Source: JBBDLF01 sp040879025 (lineage in GTDB: Bacteria; Pseudomonadota; Gammaproteobacteria; Pseudomonadales; Pseudohongiellaceae). Taken from it: DNA of 64,000 nt. Where the stretch lies: positions 124,001-188,000 of the forward strand of contig JBBDLF010000040.1 in NCBI GenBank assembly GCA_040879025.1. The letters are read 5' to 3'. The position numbers and the translations under genes were made by a program. A model generated the notes under the pieces. It saw nothing but the letters and a program-made list of their open reading frames with translations. It had not been told where the DNA came from and ran no database searches. Positions within the stretch are counted from its first letter, which is position 1. Each line of letters starts with the position of its first letter. Positions 8,343 through 17,313 of the stretch are shown one piece after another.

Positions 8343-8726
8343 ATGAGTGAACGTGACAAATTTCTGCCAGGACCGTTCAGGGTCGGCACACCCATGGCTC
8401 ATGGCACTCCCTCTGACAATGGGGGAGATGATGCCAACCTGACGACGGAGAAATCCAAACCACGGCTCAGTCAGCCGCCTCTGTACAAGGTGGTGCTGAT
8501 AAACGACGACTACACACCGATGGACTTTGTCGTCGACGTATTAAGGGCGTTTTTCAGCATGGACGTGGAGAAAGCGACACGGGTCATGTTGAAGGTGCAT
8601 ACTGAAGGCAAGGGAGTATGCGGTGTATTCAGCAAGGATGTAGCCGAAACCAAGGCCGCCCAGGTCAACGATTATTCTCGAGAGTGTGAACAGCCGCTAC
8701 TGTGCAGTGTCGAAGTAGACAGATAG
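8343..8726 (+). CDS. clpS: ATP-dependent Clp protease adaptor ClpS
   Basis: Adaptor that binds N-degron substrates (Leu, Phe, Tyr, Trp N-termini) and delivers them to ClpAP. The core is unmistakable: YKVVLINDDYTPMDFVVDVL, then KVHTEGKGVCGVFSKDVAETKA. The first 45 residues are a low-complexity, probably flexible extension, so the protein is 127 aa against 106 in E. coli. AGG lies 7 nt before the ATG. The stop codon lies inside an 11-bp tandem repeat. It precedes clpA by 116 nt, as in most gammaproteobacteria, with the substrate-marking transferases bpt and aat nearby. Confidence 0.97.
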   Translation: MSERDKFLPGPFRVGTPMAHGTPSDNGGDDANLTTEKSKPRLSQPPLYKVVLINDDYTPMDFVVDVLRAFFSMDVEKATRVMLKVHTEGKGVCGVFSKDVAETKAAQVNDYSRECEQPLLCSVEVDR

Positions 8727-8779
8727 TAGACAGATAGTAGACAGATAGTAGACAGATAGTAGACAGATTAGTAGACAGG
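8714..8779 (+). repeat. 11-bp tandem repeat (five exact copies plus one degenerate)
   Basis: The unit AGTAGACAGAT occurs five times without change at 8714-8768, then once more in altered form at 8770-8779. The first copy encodes the last residues and part of the stop codon of clpS. Because 11 is not a multiple of three, the copies place TAG stops in more than one frame. Copy-number change would alter the clpS-clpA spacing without harming ClpS. Confidence 0.9.
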
Positions 8780-8842
8780 TAACAGGACAGATAGCGGTAC
8801 CAATCCCGGTCTTGTCAGTAACAGTGTAGAGCGGATTAAATT

Positions 8843-11146
8843 ATGTTAAGCAAAGATCTCGAAACGACCCTGAATTTTGCTTTCAAGGGGGCGCGCAGGA
8901 AGCGGCATGAGTTCATGACCGTGGAACATTTGCTGCTGGCGCTTCTTGATAACGAAGCCGCCTCCACGGTATTGCTTGCGTGTGGTACCGATCTCAGTCG
9001 CCTGCGTGGCGAATTGACCGATTTTGTCGATGCCACTACACCCCTGATCCCCGATTCCGAGCCCGCCCGGGAAACCCAGCCGACACTGGGATTTCAGCGG
9101 GTACTGCAGCGCGCGGTATTCCATGTGCAATCCTCCGGCAAACGCGAAGTTTCCGGCGCCAACGTATTGGTGGCTATTTTCAGCGAGCAGGAAAGCCAGG
9201 CCGTCTATCTGCTCAAACAACAGGACGTGGCCCGCATTGATGTGGTCAACTTTATTACCCATGGTATCGCCAAGGAACCGGGACATGCCGGTGGCAGTGA
9301 ATCCTCTCCGGAACACCAGGACGAGGAAATCATGCCCGGGGAACCTTCCAACAGTCCTCTGGAGAACTTCGCCACCAATCTTAACCTGGAGGCGGAGCAA
9401 GGTCGGATTGATCCGCTTATTGGCCGCCAGGAGGAGGTGACCCGGGTCATCCAGGTGCTGTCACGACGCCGCAAAAACAACCCTTTGCTGGTGGGGGAGT
9501 CCGGAGTCGGTAAAACCGCCGTCGCGGAAGGACTTGCCAAACTGATCGTTGAGCGGCAGATTCCCGAAATCCTGAAAGACAGCGTGATCTTTTCACTCGA
9601 TATGGGAGCACTGCTGGCCGGGACCAAGTACCGGGGAGATTTTGAAAAACGATTCAAGGCGCTGCTGGCGGAACTGAAAAAAAACCAGGATGCCATTTTG
9701 TTTATTGATGAAATTCATACCATCATCGGTGCCGGTGCGGCATCGGGGGGGGTCATGGATGCGTCCAACCTGCTCAAGCCGGTGCTGACCTCGGGTCAGA
9801 TCCGCTGCATAGGTTCGACCACTTACAAGGAATACCGGGGCATATTTGAAAAGGATCGCGCGCTGTCGCGCCGGTTTCAGAAAATCGACGTTGACGAACC
9901 TGATGTGGAAACCACCTACAGGATCCTCAAAGGCCTGAAGTCCCGTTTCGAAGAACATCATGACCTGCGTTACACGGACAAGTCGCTGCGTACCGCATCG
10001 GAACTTGCCGCCCGCTATATCAATGACCGCTTTATGCCGGACAAGGCCATTGATGTAATCGACGAGGCGGGCGCTTTTCAGCGGCTGCAGCCGACGAAAA
10101 AACGCAAGAAACTGATTCAGCCCGCGGATATGGAAAAAGTGGTGGCCGCCATCGCCCGCATTCCCCCACGACACGTCTCCACGTCTGATGTGAAAGCGCT
10201 CAAGAACCTTGACGCCAATCTGAAGATGGTCGTATTTGGCCAGGATGAGGCAATCGGTGCCCTGTCGTCAGCCATCAAGCTGTCTCGAGCGGGACTGCAG
10301 GAGGGCGAAAAACCCATAGGATCCTACCTGTTTGCCGGTCCCACCGGTGTTGGCAAAACCGAGGTCAGCCGTCAGCTGGCCAAGATTCTGGGTATTGAAC
10401 TGGTGCGCTTTGACATGTCCGAGTACATGGAACGGCATACCGTCTCACGTCTGATCGGTGCGCCTCCCGGCTACGTCGGATTTGACCAGGGCGGGCTGAT
10501 GACCGAAGCAATCAGCAAGAGCCCTCATTGCGTGCTGCTGCTCGACGAGATCGAAAAGGCGCACCCCGATGTGTTCAACCTGTTGTTGCAGGTCATGGAT
10601 CACGGCAGCCTGACCGACAACAACGGTCGCCGCGCTGATTTCCGCAACGTCATACTGATTATGACCACCAATGCCGGAGCCCAGGAAATGGCGCGAGCAT
10701 CAATCGGTTTTACAATGCAGGATCATAGCAGCGACGGGATGGAAATTATCAAGAAGGCTTTCACACCGGAATTCCGCAACCGGCTCGATGCCATCATCCA
10801 ATTTGGGACACTTGACCCGAAAACGATTCGCACTGTTGTGGACAAATTCCTTGTCAATCTGCAGGTTCAACTCGACGAAAAGAACGTGCTGCTCAATGTG
10901 GATGACAGCGCGGTAAGCTGGTTCGTCGAGCATGGCTACAATGAGGCCATGGGGGCGAGACCCATGGCCAGGCTGATTCAGGAGAAGCTGAAAAAAGCGC
11001 TGGCAGAAGAAATTCTGTTTGGCAAACTGTCCGAGCAGGGTGGCGAAGTGCTGGTCACCGAGCACGACGATGACATTCATCTGGAAATCATCGACCGCAA
11101 GGCGCAAAAGGAAAAGGTGCTTACCGGGGATGGCGAGGGCGGTTAG
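8843..11146 (+). CDS. clpA: ATP-dependent Clp protease ATP-binding subunit ClpA
   Basis: Hexameric AAA+ unfoldase that feeds ClpP. It has the N-terminal double Clp-N domain (about residues 1-145), then an acidic linker. The first AAA module has GESGVGKT near 218 and the Walker B LFIDEIHTIIGAG; the second has GPTGVGKT near 499 and VLLLDEIEKAHPDVF. The 767-aa length matches the family and there is no ClpB-type middle coiled coil, so this is ClpA. clpP is not in the window. It converges on infA with a 9-nt gap. Confidence 0.97.
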   Translation: MLSKDLETTLNFAFKGARRKRHEFMTVEHLLLALLDNEAASTVLLACGTDLSRLRGELTDFVDATTPLIPDSEPARETQPTLGFQRVLQRAVFHVQSSGKREVSGANVLVAIFSEQESQAVYLLKQQDVARIDVVNFITHGIAKEPGHAGGSESSPEHQDEEIMPGEPSNSPLENFATNLNLEAEQGRIDPLIGRQEEVTRVIQVLSRRRKNNPLLVGESGVGKTAVAEGLAKLIVERQIPEILKDSVIFSLDMGALLAGTKYRGDFEKRFKALLAELKKNQDAILFIDEIHTIIGAGAASGGVMDASNLLKPVLTSGQIRCIGSTTYKEYRGIFEKDRALSRRFQKIDVDEPDVETTYRILKGLKSRFEEHHDLRYTDKSLRTASELAARYINDRFMPDKAIDVIDEAGAFQRLQPTKKRKKLIQPADMEKVVAAIARIPPRHVSTSDVKALKNLDANLKMVVFGQDEAIGALSSAIKLSRAGLQEGEKPIGSYLFAGPTGVGKTEVSRQLAKILGIELVRFDMSEYMERHTVSRLIGAPPGYVGFDQGGLMTEAISKSPHCVLLLDEIEKAHPDVFNLLLQVMDHGSLTDNNGRRADFRNVILIMTTNAGAQEMARASIGFTMQDHSSDGMEIIKKAFTPEFRNRLDAIIQFGTLDPKTIRTVVDKFLVNLQVQLDEKNVLLNVDDSAVSWFVEHGYNEAMGARPMARLIQEKLKKALAEEILFGKLSEQGGEVLVTEHDDDIHLEIIDRKAQKEKVLTGDGEGG

Positions 11147-11155
11147 CCGGCCGGT

Positions 11156-11374
11156 TCAGCGGGCACGATAGGTAATACGGCCCTTCGTGAGGTCGTAGGG
11201 GGTGAGTTCCACCCGGACGTGGTCGCCGGTGAGAATGCGGATATAATTCTTGCGCATTTTGCCGGAAATATGAGCGGTCACAATGTGACCGTTTTCGAGC
11301 TTTACCCGGAACATGGTATTGGGGAGTGTATCGATTACTTCCCCTTCCATTTCAATCTGATCTTCTTTTGCCAT
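11156..11374 (-). CDS. infA: Translation initiation factor IF-1
   Basis: A 72-aa S1-like OB-fold protein that occupies the ribosomal A site during initiation. MAKEDQIEMEGEVIDTLPNT at the N-terminus and GRITYR near the C-terminus are family hallmarks, so I start at the ATG at 11374 although the frame is open to 11452. It lies between clpA and bpt, the conserved position in gammaproteobacteria. Confidence 0.97.
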   Translation of the reverse strand: MAKEDQIEMEGEVIDTLPNTMFRVKLENGHIVTAHISGKMRKNYIRILTGDHVRVELTPYDLTKGRITYRAR

Positions 11375-11478
11375 TTGATACCTGGACGAGAGATTTTGTC
11401 GGGCGCATTGTGCCTGAATTCGGGCTGATAAGCAAAGATTCCGCTGTGTCATCGGCTCCGGATAAAACGGGAAATGAC

Positions 11479-12198
11479 TCAGTTAACGACGATCCACTTG
11501 CCTGCCACCAGCATTTCCAAAGGCCGAAAACTGCTCTTGTAATTCATTTTGCGGCAGCCTTTTACCCAGTAACCCAGATAAACGTAAGGCAATCCCAATG
11601 TCCGGGCCCGCTCTATCTGCCACAGAATGGCATGGGTTCCAAGGGAGCGTCGACTCTGTAACGGATCAAAAAAGGTATAAACCGCCGAGAGGCCGTGATC
11701 GAGGTAGTCGACGATGCTCACTGCCGTCAGAGACCGGCCGGCATAAAATTTATAGAATTCGGTGCCGTCTACCTTGGTATTGATAAAAGACTCGTACTGT
11801 TCTTTGGAAGGAGGATACATGTCGCCGTCACGGTGACGTTCGGTAATGTAGTGATGGTACATTCGATAACATTCGTCATCGCCCAGGGACTCGACACGCC
11901 GTACCTGCAGATCGGCATTGCGGTTGAGGATTTTTTGGTGTCGGCGCTTGTAGCGGAAGCGATCGACAATGACGCGGGTGGAAACACAGGCTCGGCATTC
12001 ACCGCAGTCGGGCCGGTAAACATGGAAGCCGCTGCGCCGATATCCCATGGTGCTGAGCCGACTGTGCAGATTGCCGGAAATTGTCAGTTCAGGGTCGACG
12101 AACACCGTTACCGCCTGCTGATCCGGTAAATAGCTGCAGCGGTGCGGAGCCGTTCGATACAGGCGTATACTGGCAGGCTGTTTGAAAGTCGAATTAAT
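11479..12198 (-). CDS. bpt: Aspartate/glutamate leucyltransferase Bpt (probable ATT start)
   Basis: Bpt transfers leucine from Leu-tRNA to N-terminal Asp or Glu, producing an N-degron for ClpS/ClpAP. The body carries DCGECRACVSTRV, YITERHRDGDM and YLGYWVKGCRKMNYKS, all typical of the ATE/Bpt family. The first conventional start (GTG, 12105) gives 208 aa and loses the conserved segment LYRTAPHRCSYLPDQQAV, which is encoded in frame upstream. No ATG, GTG or TTG covers that segment. The best start is ATT at 12198, giving 239 aa, the usual family length, with GAAGGA 7 nt before it. It follows aat by 43 nt. Family secure; start inferred. Confidence 0.88.
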   Translation of the reverse strand: MNSTFKQPASIRLYRTAPHRCSYLPDQQAVTVFVDPELTISGNLHSRLSTMGYRRSGFHVYRPDCGECRACVSTRVIVDRFRYKRRHQKILNRNADLQVRRVESLGDDECYRMYHHYITERHRDGDMYPPSKEQYESFINTKVDGTEFYKFYAGRSLTAVSIVDYLDHGLSAVYTFFDPLQSRRSLGTHAILWQIERARTLGLPYVYLGYWVKGCRKMNYKSSFRPLEMLVAGKWIVVN

Positions 12199-12205
12199 GT
12201 GGATG

Positions 12206-12211
12206 TCCTTC
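12206..12211 (-). promoter_or_regulatory. Shine-Dalgarno supporting an ATT start for bpt
   Basis: Minus-strand GAAGGA is spaced 7 nt from the ATT at 12196-12198. It is the only good ribosome-binding site upstream of the conserved N-terminal coding segment. Confidence 0.5.
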
Positions 12212-12241
12212 TCTACAGTATTACGGAATCAGGACTGCCGG

Positions 12242-12943
12242 TTAAAGAACGACTTCAAGCTCAAGTTCCCATTTGCCGACTCTGCCCGGTTTGTCCACCA
12301 ATTGCCTTACCTGGGCAACGAAATCCTGACGCGGGATTTCCACTGCTCCCAATGATGCCAAATGAGCGCTGCTTACCTGGCAGTCTATTAAATGATAGCC
12401 CCAATCGTGTATCTGTTTCACCAGAAACACCAAGGCAATTTTGGAAGTGTTGCTTTCAATGCTGAACATGGATTCTCCGAAGAAACATTGCCCGAGCGCT
12501 ATGCCATATAGACCACCAACCAGTTCATCACCGTTCCAGACTTCCACCGAATGAGCGAAGCCGTCATCGTGAAGTCGACAATACGCTTTCCGCATGGCCG
12601 AAGTAATCCAGGTTCCGTGGCTGCCGCGCCGGTCTTTCGCACATCGGGAAATGACCGCGGCGAAACAATCGTCCATGGTTACCGTGTAACGTTTCCTGCG
12701 TATCAACCTGGTCAGGCTTGTCGAGATATACACTCTGGGCGGGTAGAGTACCGCCCGTGGGTCGGGTGACCACCAGAGTATGGGTTGACCTTCTTCATAC
12801 CAGGGGAAGATGCCCTGGCGGTAAGCGCTGAGCAGCCGCCCTGGCTCCAGGTCGCCACCGGCGGCCACCAGTCCATTGATGCCCGTTGCCTCATCAATAT
12901 TGGGAAATCCGAAGTCGTGTGCGTTCAGCCAGGGGACCGGCAT
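12242..12943 (-). CDS. aat: Leucyl/phenylalanyl-tRNA--protein transferase
   Basis: Aat transfers Leu or Phe from charged tRNA to proteins with N-terminal Lys or Arg, creating primary N-degrons read by ClpS. At 233 aa it is full length. Family motifs: GLVAAGGDLEPGRLLSAYRQ near residue 24, GIFPWYEEGQPILWWSPDPR, HSVEVWNGDELVGGLYGIAL and FGESMFSIESNTSK. It ends 43 nt before bpt and starts 6 nt after the trxB stop, so trxB-aat-bpt-infA look like one run. Confidence 0.96.
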   Translation of the reverse strand: MPVPWLNAHDFGFPNIDEATGINGLVAAGGDLEPGRLLSAYRQGIFPWYEEGQPILWWSPDPRAVLYPPRVYISTSLTRLIRRKRYTVTMDDCFAAVISRCAKDRRGSHGTWITSAMRKAYCRLHDDGFAHSVEVWNGDELVGGLYGIALGQCFFGESMFSIESNTSKIALVFLVKQIHDWGYHLIDCQVSSAHLASLGAVEIPRQDFVAQVRQLVDKPGRVGKWELELEVVL

Positions 12944-12949
12944 TCAGAT

Positions 12950-13903
12950 TCAGACCAGTTGATCCAGGAATTTTTCCGCATCAAGGGCCGCCATGCAGCC
13001 AAAACCGGCACTGGTCACCGCCTGGCGGTAGACGTGATCGGCAATATCCCCCGCGGCAAATACGCCCGGCACACTGGTCTGGGTGGCATTGCCGCTGATA
13101 CCGCTGTGAACCTTGACGTACCCATTGGACATCTCGAGCTGACCGTCAAAGATATCGGAGTTGGGTTTATGTCCGATGGCGATAAACACGCCGTCGACCT
13201 TCAGTTCCCGGCTTTTGCCGGAGGAAGCATGCTTGATGCGGATTCCCGTGACACCCATGTCGTCACCGGTGACCTCGTCCAGTACATGGTTCCATTCCAG
13301 GGTAATCCGGCCTTCCTTCTCTTTTTCAAACAAACGGTCCTGCAGAATTTTTTCTGCCCGCAACTTGTCGCGACGATGGACGAGCGTGACGTGCGAGGCG
13401 ATATTGGATAAATACAGGGCCTCTTCAACAGCGGTATTACCGCCTCCGATTACGGCGACCGGTTTGTCACGGTAGAAAAAGCCATCGCAGGTCGCGCAGG
13501 CGCTCACGCCTTTACCCATAAAGGCTTGCTCCGACTCCAGGCCCAGATACTGAGCCGAGGCGCCGGTGGCGATAACCAGTGCGTCACAGGTATAGGAGCC
13601 GCTGTCACCACGCAGGGTGAAGGGGCGGTGTGAAAGGTCCACTTCATTTATGTGATCGAAAATCAGCTCGGAATTGAAGCGTTCCGCGTGCTTCTGCATC
13701 CGCTCCATCAAGGCCGGGCCCTGTAATCCCTCGACATCACCGGGCCAGTTGTCCACATCGGTGGTGGTGGTCAATTGCCCCCCCTGGACCAGCCCGGTAA
13801 TCACCACCGGCTTTAGATTCGCCCTTGCCGCATAGACGGCCGCGGTATAACCGGCGGGACCTGAACCGAGAATGATTAGGCGGTGATGCTGAACTTCGCT
13901 CAT
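12950..13903 (-). CDS. trxB: Thioredoxin-disulfide reductase
   Basis: FAD-dependent homodimer that reduces thioredoxin with NADPH. It shows the N-terminal FAD site ILGSGPAGYTAAVYAARA, the redox pair CATCDGFFY near residue 136, the NADPH-site GGGNTAVEEALYL, and the C-terminal FAD segment GVFAAGDIADHVYRQAVTSA. The 317-aa length is typical. It diverges from ftsK across a 379-bp gap and heads the run into aat. Confidence 0.97.
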   Translation of the reverse strand: MSEVQHHRLIILGSGPAGYTAAVYAARANLKPVVITGLVQGGQLTTTTDVDNWPGDVEGLQGPALMERMQKHAERFNSELIFDHINEVDLSHRPFTLRGDSGSYTCDALVIATGASAQYLGLESEQAFMGKGVSACATCDGFFYRDKPVAVIGGGNTAVEEALYLSNIASHVTLVHRRDKLRAEKILQDRLFEKEKEGRITLEWNHVLDEVTGDDMGVTGIRIKHASSGKSRELKVDGVFIAIGHKPNSDIFDGQLEMSNGYVKVHSGISGNATQTSVPGVFAAGDIADHVYRQAVTSAGFGCMAALDAEKFLDQLV

Positions 13904-14282
13904 GAAGGTGTTCCTGTAGTTTGATCGATTGGATGAAATGCCTGTGCCTGGCCCCGTACCTGACCCGACAAAGGCATGGATCGCAAGGCTTGCCTCGCTT
14001 TATGTAGGTACGAGTGACGTGAATTTAAAGACCGGGAACCGGTATTCTACTCAATTTTGACCGCTACGGACCGCTAAACTGTCAAAGGCGGCAGGGTGGC
14101 CGGGTCATTGTGTTCCCGCCATTCACCGATTTCTGTCATTGTGTCCCGGATAAAACGCCCAAAAAACCGGCGCTATCGCACATTTTTGATGTAACACTAA
14201 CTTTGCAGCATAACTTATTGATATAATCCGTAATTCGCTTTGGATAGCATTCACTAACACAGAAGGAAAACCGACTCATTTA
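13904..14282. other. Intergenic region between divergent trxB and ftsK
   Basis: This 379-bp gap has no credible open reading frame. It must carry the trxB promoter (minus) and the ftsK promoter (plus; extended -10 noted separately). I see no repeat, riboswitch or tRNA in it. The ftsK-proximal half is AT-rich, consistent with promoter DNA. Confidence 0.6.
14219..14227 (+). promoter_or_regulatory. Extended -10 promoter element for ftsK
   Basis: TGATATAAT has a perfect -10 TATAAT (14222-14227) preceded by the TGn extension. No strong -35 is placed correctly upstream. It gives a leader of about 50 nt before the ftsK ATG at 14283. Confidence 0.5.
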
Positions 14283-16601
14283 ATGAATAAAACCAATCAA
14301 CAGGCAGAAGTCACCAGCATCGTACAGAAACTTCTCAGGGAGGGGGCGCTCATTGTGTACTTCCTGCTCGGAGTGTTCCTGCTGATCGCCTTGCTGAGCT
14401 ATAGCCCCACCGATCCGGGATTCACCACCACGGGAAATGGCGATGCAGTCGACAATGCCGTCGGAAGTTACGGAGCGTGGCTGGCGGATGTGCTGTTTCA
14501 CCTGTTCGGGCAGCTCGCCTACCTGTTTCCCCTCTATCTGGCCTACCGAATCTATCAGACCTTTCAGGGGATACACGAGCAACTCGAGTTTTCCTGGCAG
14601 CTGTTTATTCTCAAGACTCTGGGCTTTGTGCTTCTGGCTGTCGCGGCCTGCGGTCTTGCCACGCTGCATTTCAGTGTCGCGCCCGAATTGCCGTATCTCC
14701 CCGGCGGAGTAGCCGGCGCCCTGGTGACGGACCTTACCGTGCCGGTGTTCGCGGTACTGGGCAGTACCTTGCTGTTCCTGGCGGTGTTCCTTTTTGGTTT
14801 GACGATTACCGCGGAAATCAGCTGGCTGCAGTTGGTGGACCGAATCGGCGCCTGGACATTGTCCACAGCCTCGCAGATTGCGCTCAAGTCACGGAAATGG
14901 CTGGAGGACCGGCAGCAGCAATTGGCTGCGAAAGAGAGGCTGGAAAGCCGCAAGCGGTCTCTGGACATTCATATAGAAAAAGCGAAGAAGCGCATACCTC
15001 CCACGATCTCGGAGCAGCCGCGCAAGAAAGCCGTAGCGACCAGCGCCAGGGTGCAAAAAGAGAAGCAGGGAACCCTTTTTGCCGGCGTGTCCGTGAAGGA
15101 ATTACCGGCCATTGGCTTGCTGGATGCCTGGCACGAAATCAACAACAGCGGCTTCTCCAAAGAATCACTGGAAGCCATGTCCAAGCTGCTGGAACTGAAG
15201 CTCAAGGACTTCGGTATCGAGATCGAAGTGACCGCGGTCAATCCGGGGCCCGTGATTACGCGTTTTGAAGTGCAACCCGCCCCCGGCGTGAAGGTGAGCC
15301 GTATTTCCACCTTGGTCAAGGATCTGGCCAGATCGCTGGCGGTGATCAGTGTTCGGGTGGTGGAGGTCATTCCGGGCAAGACCGTCATCGGTATCGAAAT
15401 ACCGAATGAGAAACGCGAGATCATCCAGTTCAGCCAGGTACTGTCCTCGCCGGAATTCGACAAAGCCCATTCGCCGGTCAGCCTGGCGCTGGGACATGAT
15501 ATTGTCGGCAATCCCGTCATCGTGGACCTGGCGAGAATGCCCCATTTGCTGGTCGCGGGAACGACCGGATCAGGTAAATCAGTGGGTATCAACGCGATGA
15601 TATTGAGCCTGCTGTTCAAGTCGACGCCCGAACACGTGCGCATGATCATGATCGATCCGAAAATGCTGGAACTGTCGGTTTACGATGGTATCCCGCATTT
15701 ATTGGCACCCGTGATAACCGATATGAAGGATGCCGCCAACGGCCTGCGCTGGTGTGTCGCAGAGATGGAGCGTCGCTACCGACTGATGTCCGGCCTGGGT
15801 GTCCGTAATCTGGCCGGGTTCAACAAGAAGGTCGGCGACGCCGCCAAAGCGGGCAAACCGATTCCGGATCCAGTCTGGCAAGCTGATCCGATGCTGCTGG
15901 AAGAAGAGCAGGGGCCTCCGGAGCTCGAACCGCTGCCTGTCATCGTCGTGGTGGTTGACGAACTGGCGGACATGATGATGGTGGTGGGCAAGAAGGTGGA
16001 AGAACTGATCGCCAGGATCGCCCAGAAGGCGAGAGCGGCTGGAATTCACCTGATTCTGGCTACCCAGCGCCCCTCCGTGGATGTGCTCACGGGTCTGATC
16101 AAGGCGAATATTCCCACGCGCCTTTCCTTCATGGTGCAATCCAAGGTCGACTCGCGCACAATTCTGGGTGAGGGCGGCGCGGAGCAGCTTCTCGGACACG
16201 GGGATATGCTGTTTCTGCCGCCCGGCGGCGGCATCGCCACACGGGTTCACGGAGCGTTCGTCAGTGACGAGGAAGTTCATCGCGTAGTGGCTGACTGGAA
16301 ATTACGCGGTGAGCCGGTCTACATAGACAGTATTACCGAAGGGGGCGACGACAGTTCCGATTTTGGGGGAGGCGGTTCCTCCGGCGGAGGAGGGGAGGAA
16401 AATGATGATCTCTATGACGAGGCGGTCCGGTTCGTCACCGAGTCGCGCAAGGCTTCCATCTCCGCGGTCCAGCGCAAGTTGCGCATCGGGTACAACCGGG
16501 CGGCTCGCATGATTGAAACGATGGAAGCCGCCGGGGTAGTATCCGAAATGGGCGGCAACGGCTCCCGGGAAGTCATCGCTCCACCCCCGCCTCGCGGGTG
16601 A
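14283..16601 (+). CDS. ftsK: DNA translocase FtsK
   Basis: Septal DNA pump that segregates chromosome ends and activates XerCD at dif. The N-terminus has about four membrane segments (VYFLLGVFLLIALLSY first, residues 20-180), then a short basic linker. The motor domain follows with Walker A AGTTGSGKS near residue 425 and Walker B VIVVVVDELADMMMV. The C-terminal winged-helix gamma domain (DEAVRFVTESRKASISAVQR) reads KOPS sites. The 772-aa length resembles Pseudomonas FtsK; the E. coli linker is much longer. It leads ftsK-lolA-rarA-crcB-serS. Confidence 0.97.
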   Translation: MNKTNQQAEVTSIVQKLLREGALIVYFLLGVFLLIALLSYSPTDPGFTTTGNGDAVDNAVGSYGAWLADVLFHLFGQLAYLFPLYLAYRIYQTFQGIHEQLEFSWQLFILKTLGFVLLAVAACGLATLHFSVAPELPYLPGGVAGALVTDLTVPVFAVLGSTLLFLAVFLFGLTITAEISWLQLVDRIGAWTLSTASQIALKSRKWLEDRQQQLAAKERLESRKRSLDIHIEKAKKRIPPTISEQPRKKAVATSARVQKEKQGTLFAGVSVKELPAIGLLDAWHEINNSGFSKESLEAMSKLLELKLKDFGIEIEVTAVNPGPVITRFEVQPAPGVKVSRISTLVKDLARSLAVISVRVVEVIPGKTVIGIEIPNEKREIIQFSQVLSSPEFDKAHSPVSLALGHDIVGNPVIVDLARMPHLLVAGTTGSGKSVGINAMILSLLFKSTPEHVRMIMIDPKMLELSVYDGIPHLLAPVITDMKDAANGLRWCVAEMERRYRLMSGLGVRNLAGFNKKVGDAAKAGKPIPDPVWQADPMLLEEEQGPPELEPLPVIVVVVDELADMMMVVGKKVEELIARIAQKARAAGIHLILATQRPSVDVLTGLIKANIPTRLSFMVQSKVDSRTILGEGGAEQLLGHGDMLFLPPGGGIATRVHGAFVSDEEVHRVVADWKLRGEPVYIDSITEGGDDSSDFGGGGSSGGGGEENDDLYDEAVRFVTESRKASISAVQRKLRIGYNRAARMIETMEAAGVVSEMGGNGSREVIAPPPPRG

Positions 16602-16632
16602 CCGACCCGGACACCTCACTCCACGGGTTCCT

Positions 16633-17307
16633 ATGATGAAGAAATCTACAATCGCGATTTGCCTGTCCGCGACGCTGGTCGGCTCCATGGCGGGTTCCGG
16701 CTTGCAAGCTGCCGACAACGATAACAGCGAGGCATTTGACAGCTTGCAGACTCATCTCTCGGGTATCGAGACCCTGGTTTCCGACGTCACTCAATTGATT
16801 GTCGAAAGCGACGGCGCGGTGATCGATGAGAGTGAGATTCTGTTCAAGCTGAAGCGCCCTGACGGGTTTTATTGGGAAACCCTGGCACCGTTTCCGGAAT
16901 TGATCGTTACTGACGGCGAACGCCTCTGGAGCTATCAGCCTGACCTGGAACAAGTGGTTATCGAGGACTGGAACGCCGAGCGTTCCGAACTGGCGGCCCA
17001 GTTGCTAAGCGGCAATACGGAGAAATTGGTTGAGGAATATGAAATTACGTTTCGGACCACTGAATCGGGCGGCGGCATCACGGAATTCGATCTTGATCCG
17101 GTCGCCCCTGAGAGCCTGTATGAACGGGTGACCCTCACTTTCGTTGATGAAGCCCTCGATATGATCTATGTGGAACAGACCAGCGGACAGCGAACCGTGT
17201 GGCAATTTGAAAATCTGGTGTTGAATGAGCCTTTACCCGACAGTACATTCACATTCAGCGTTCCCGACGGTGTCGAGGTAATCGAAAACAGTTACGCGAC
17301 GCGTTAA
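16633..17307 (+). CDS. lolA: Outer-membrane lipoprotein carrier protein LolA
   Basis: Periplasmic chaperone that carries lipoproteins from the LolCDE transporter to LolB. A signal peptide of about 26 residues is evident (MMKKSTIAICLSATLVGS, cleavage after LQA). The mature part shows LKRPDGFYWETLAPFPELIV and DGERLWSYQPDLEQVV, typical of the LolA half-barrel. The 224-aa length is normal. Either of the two adjacent ATG codons could start it. It lies 6 nt before rarA, as in E. coli. Confidence 0.95.
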   Translation: MMKKSTIAICLSATLVGSMAGSGLQAADNDNSEAFDSLQTHLSGIETLVSDVTQLIVESDGAVIDESEILFKLKRPDGFYWETLAPFPELIVTDGERLWSYQPDLEQVVIEDWNAERSELAAQLLSGNTEKLVEEYEITFRTTESGGGITEFDLDPVAPESLYERVTLTFVDEALDMIYVEQTSGQRTVWQFENLVLNEPLPDSTFTFSVPDGVEVIENSYATR

Positions 17308-17313
17308 CCCGTC

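Noticed and set aside
8714..8779. CRISPR-like array
   Set aside because: The 11-bp units are contiguous with no spacers and there are no cas genes; it is a simple tandem repeat.
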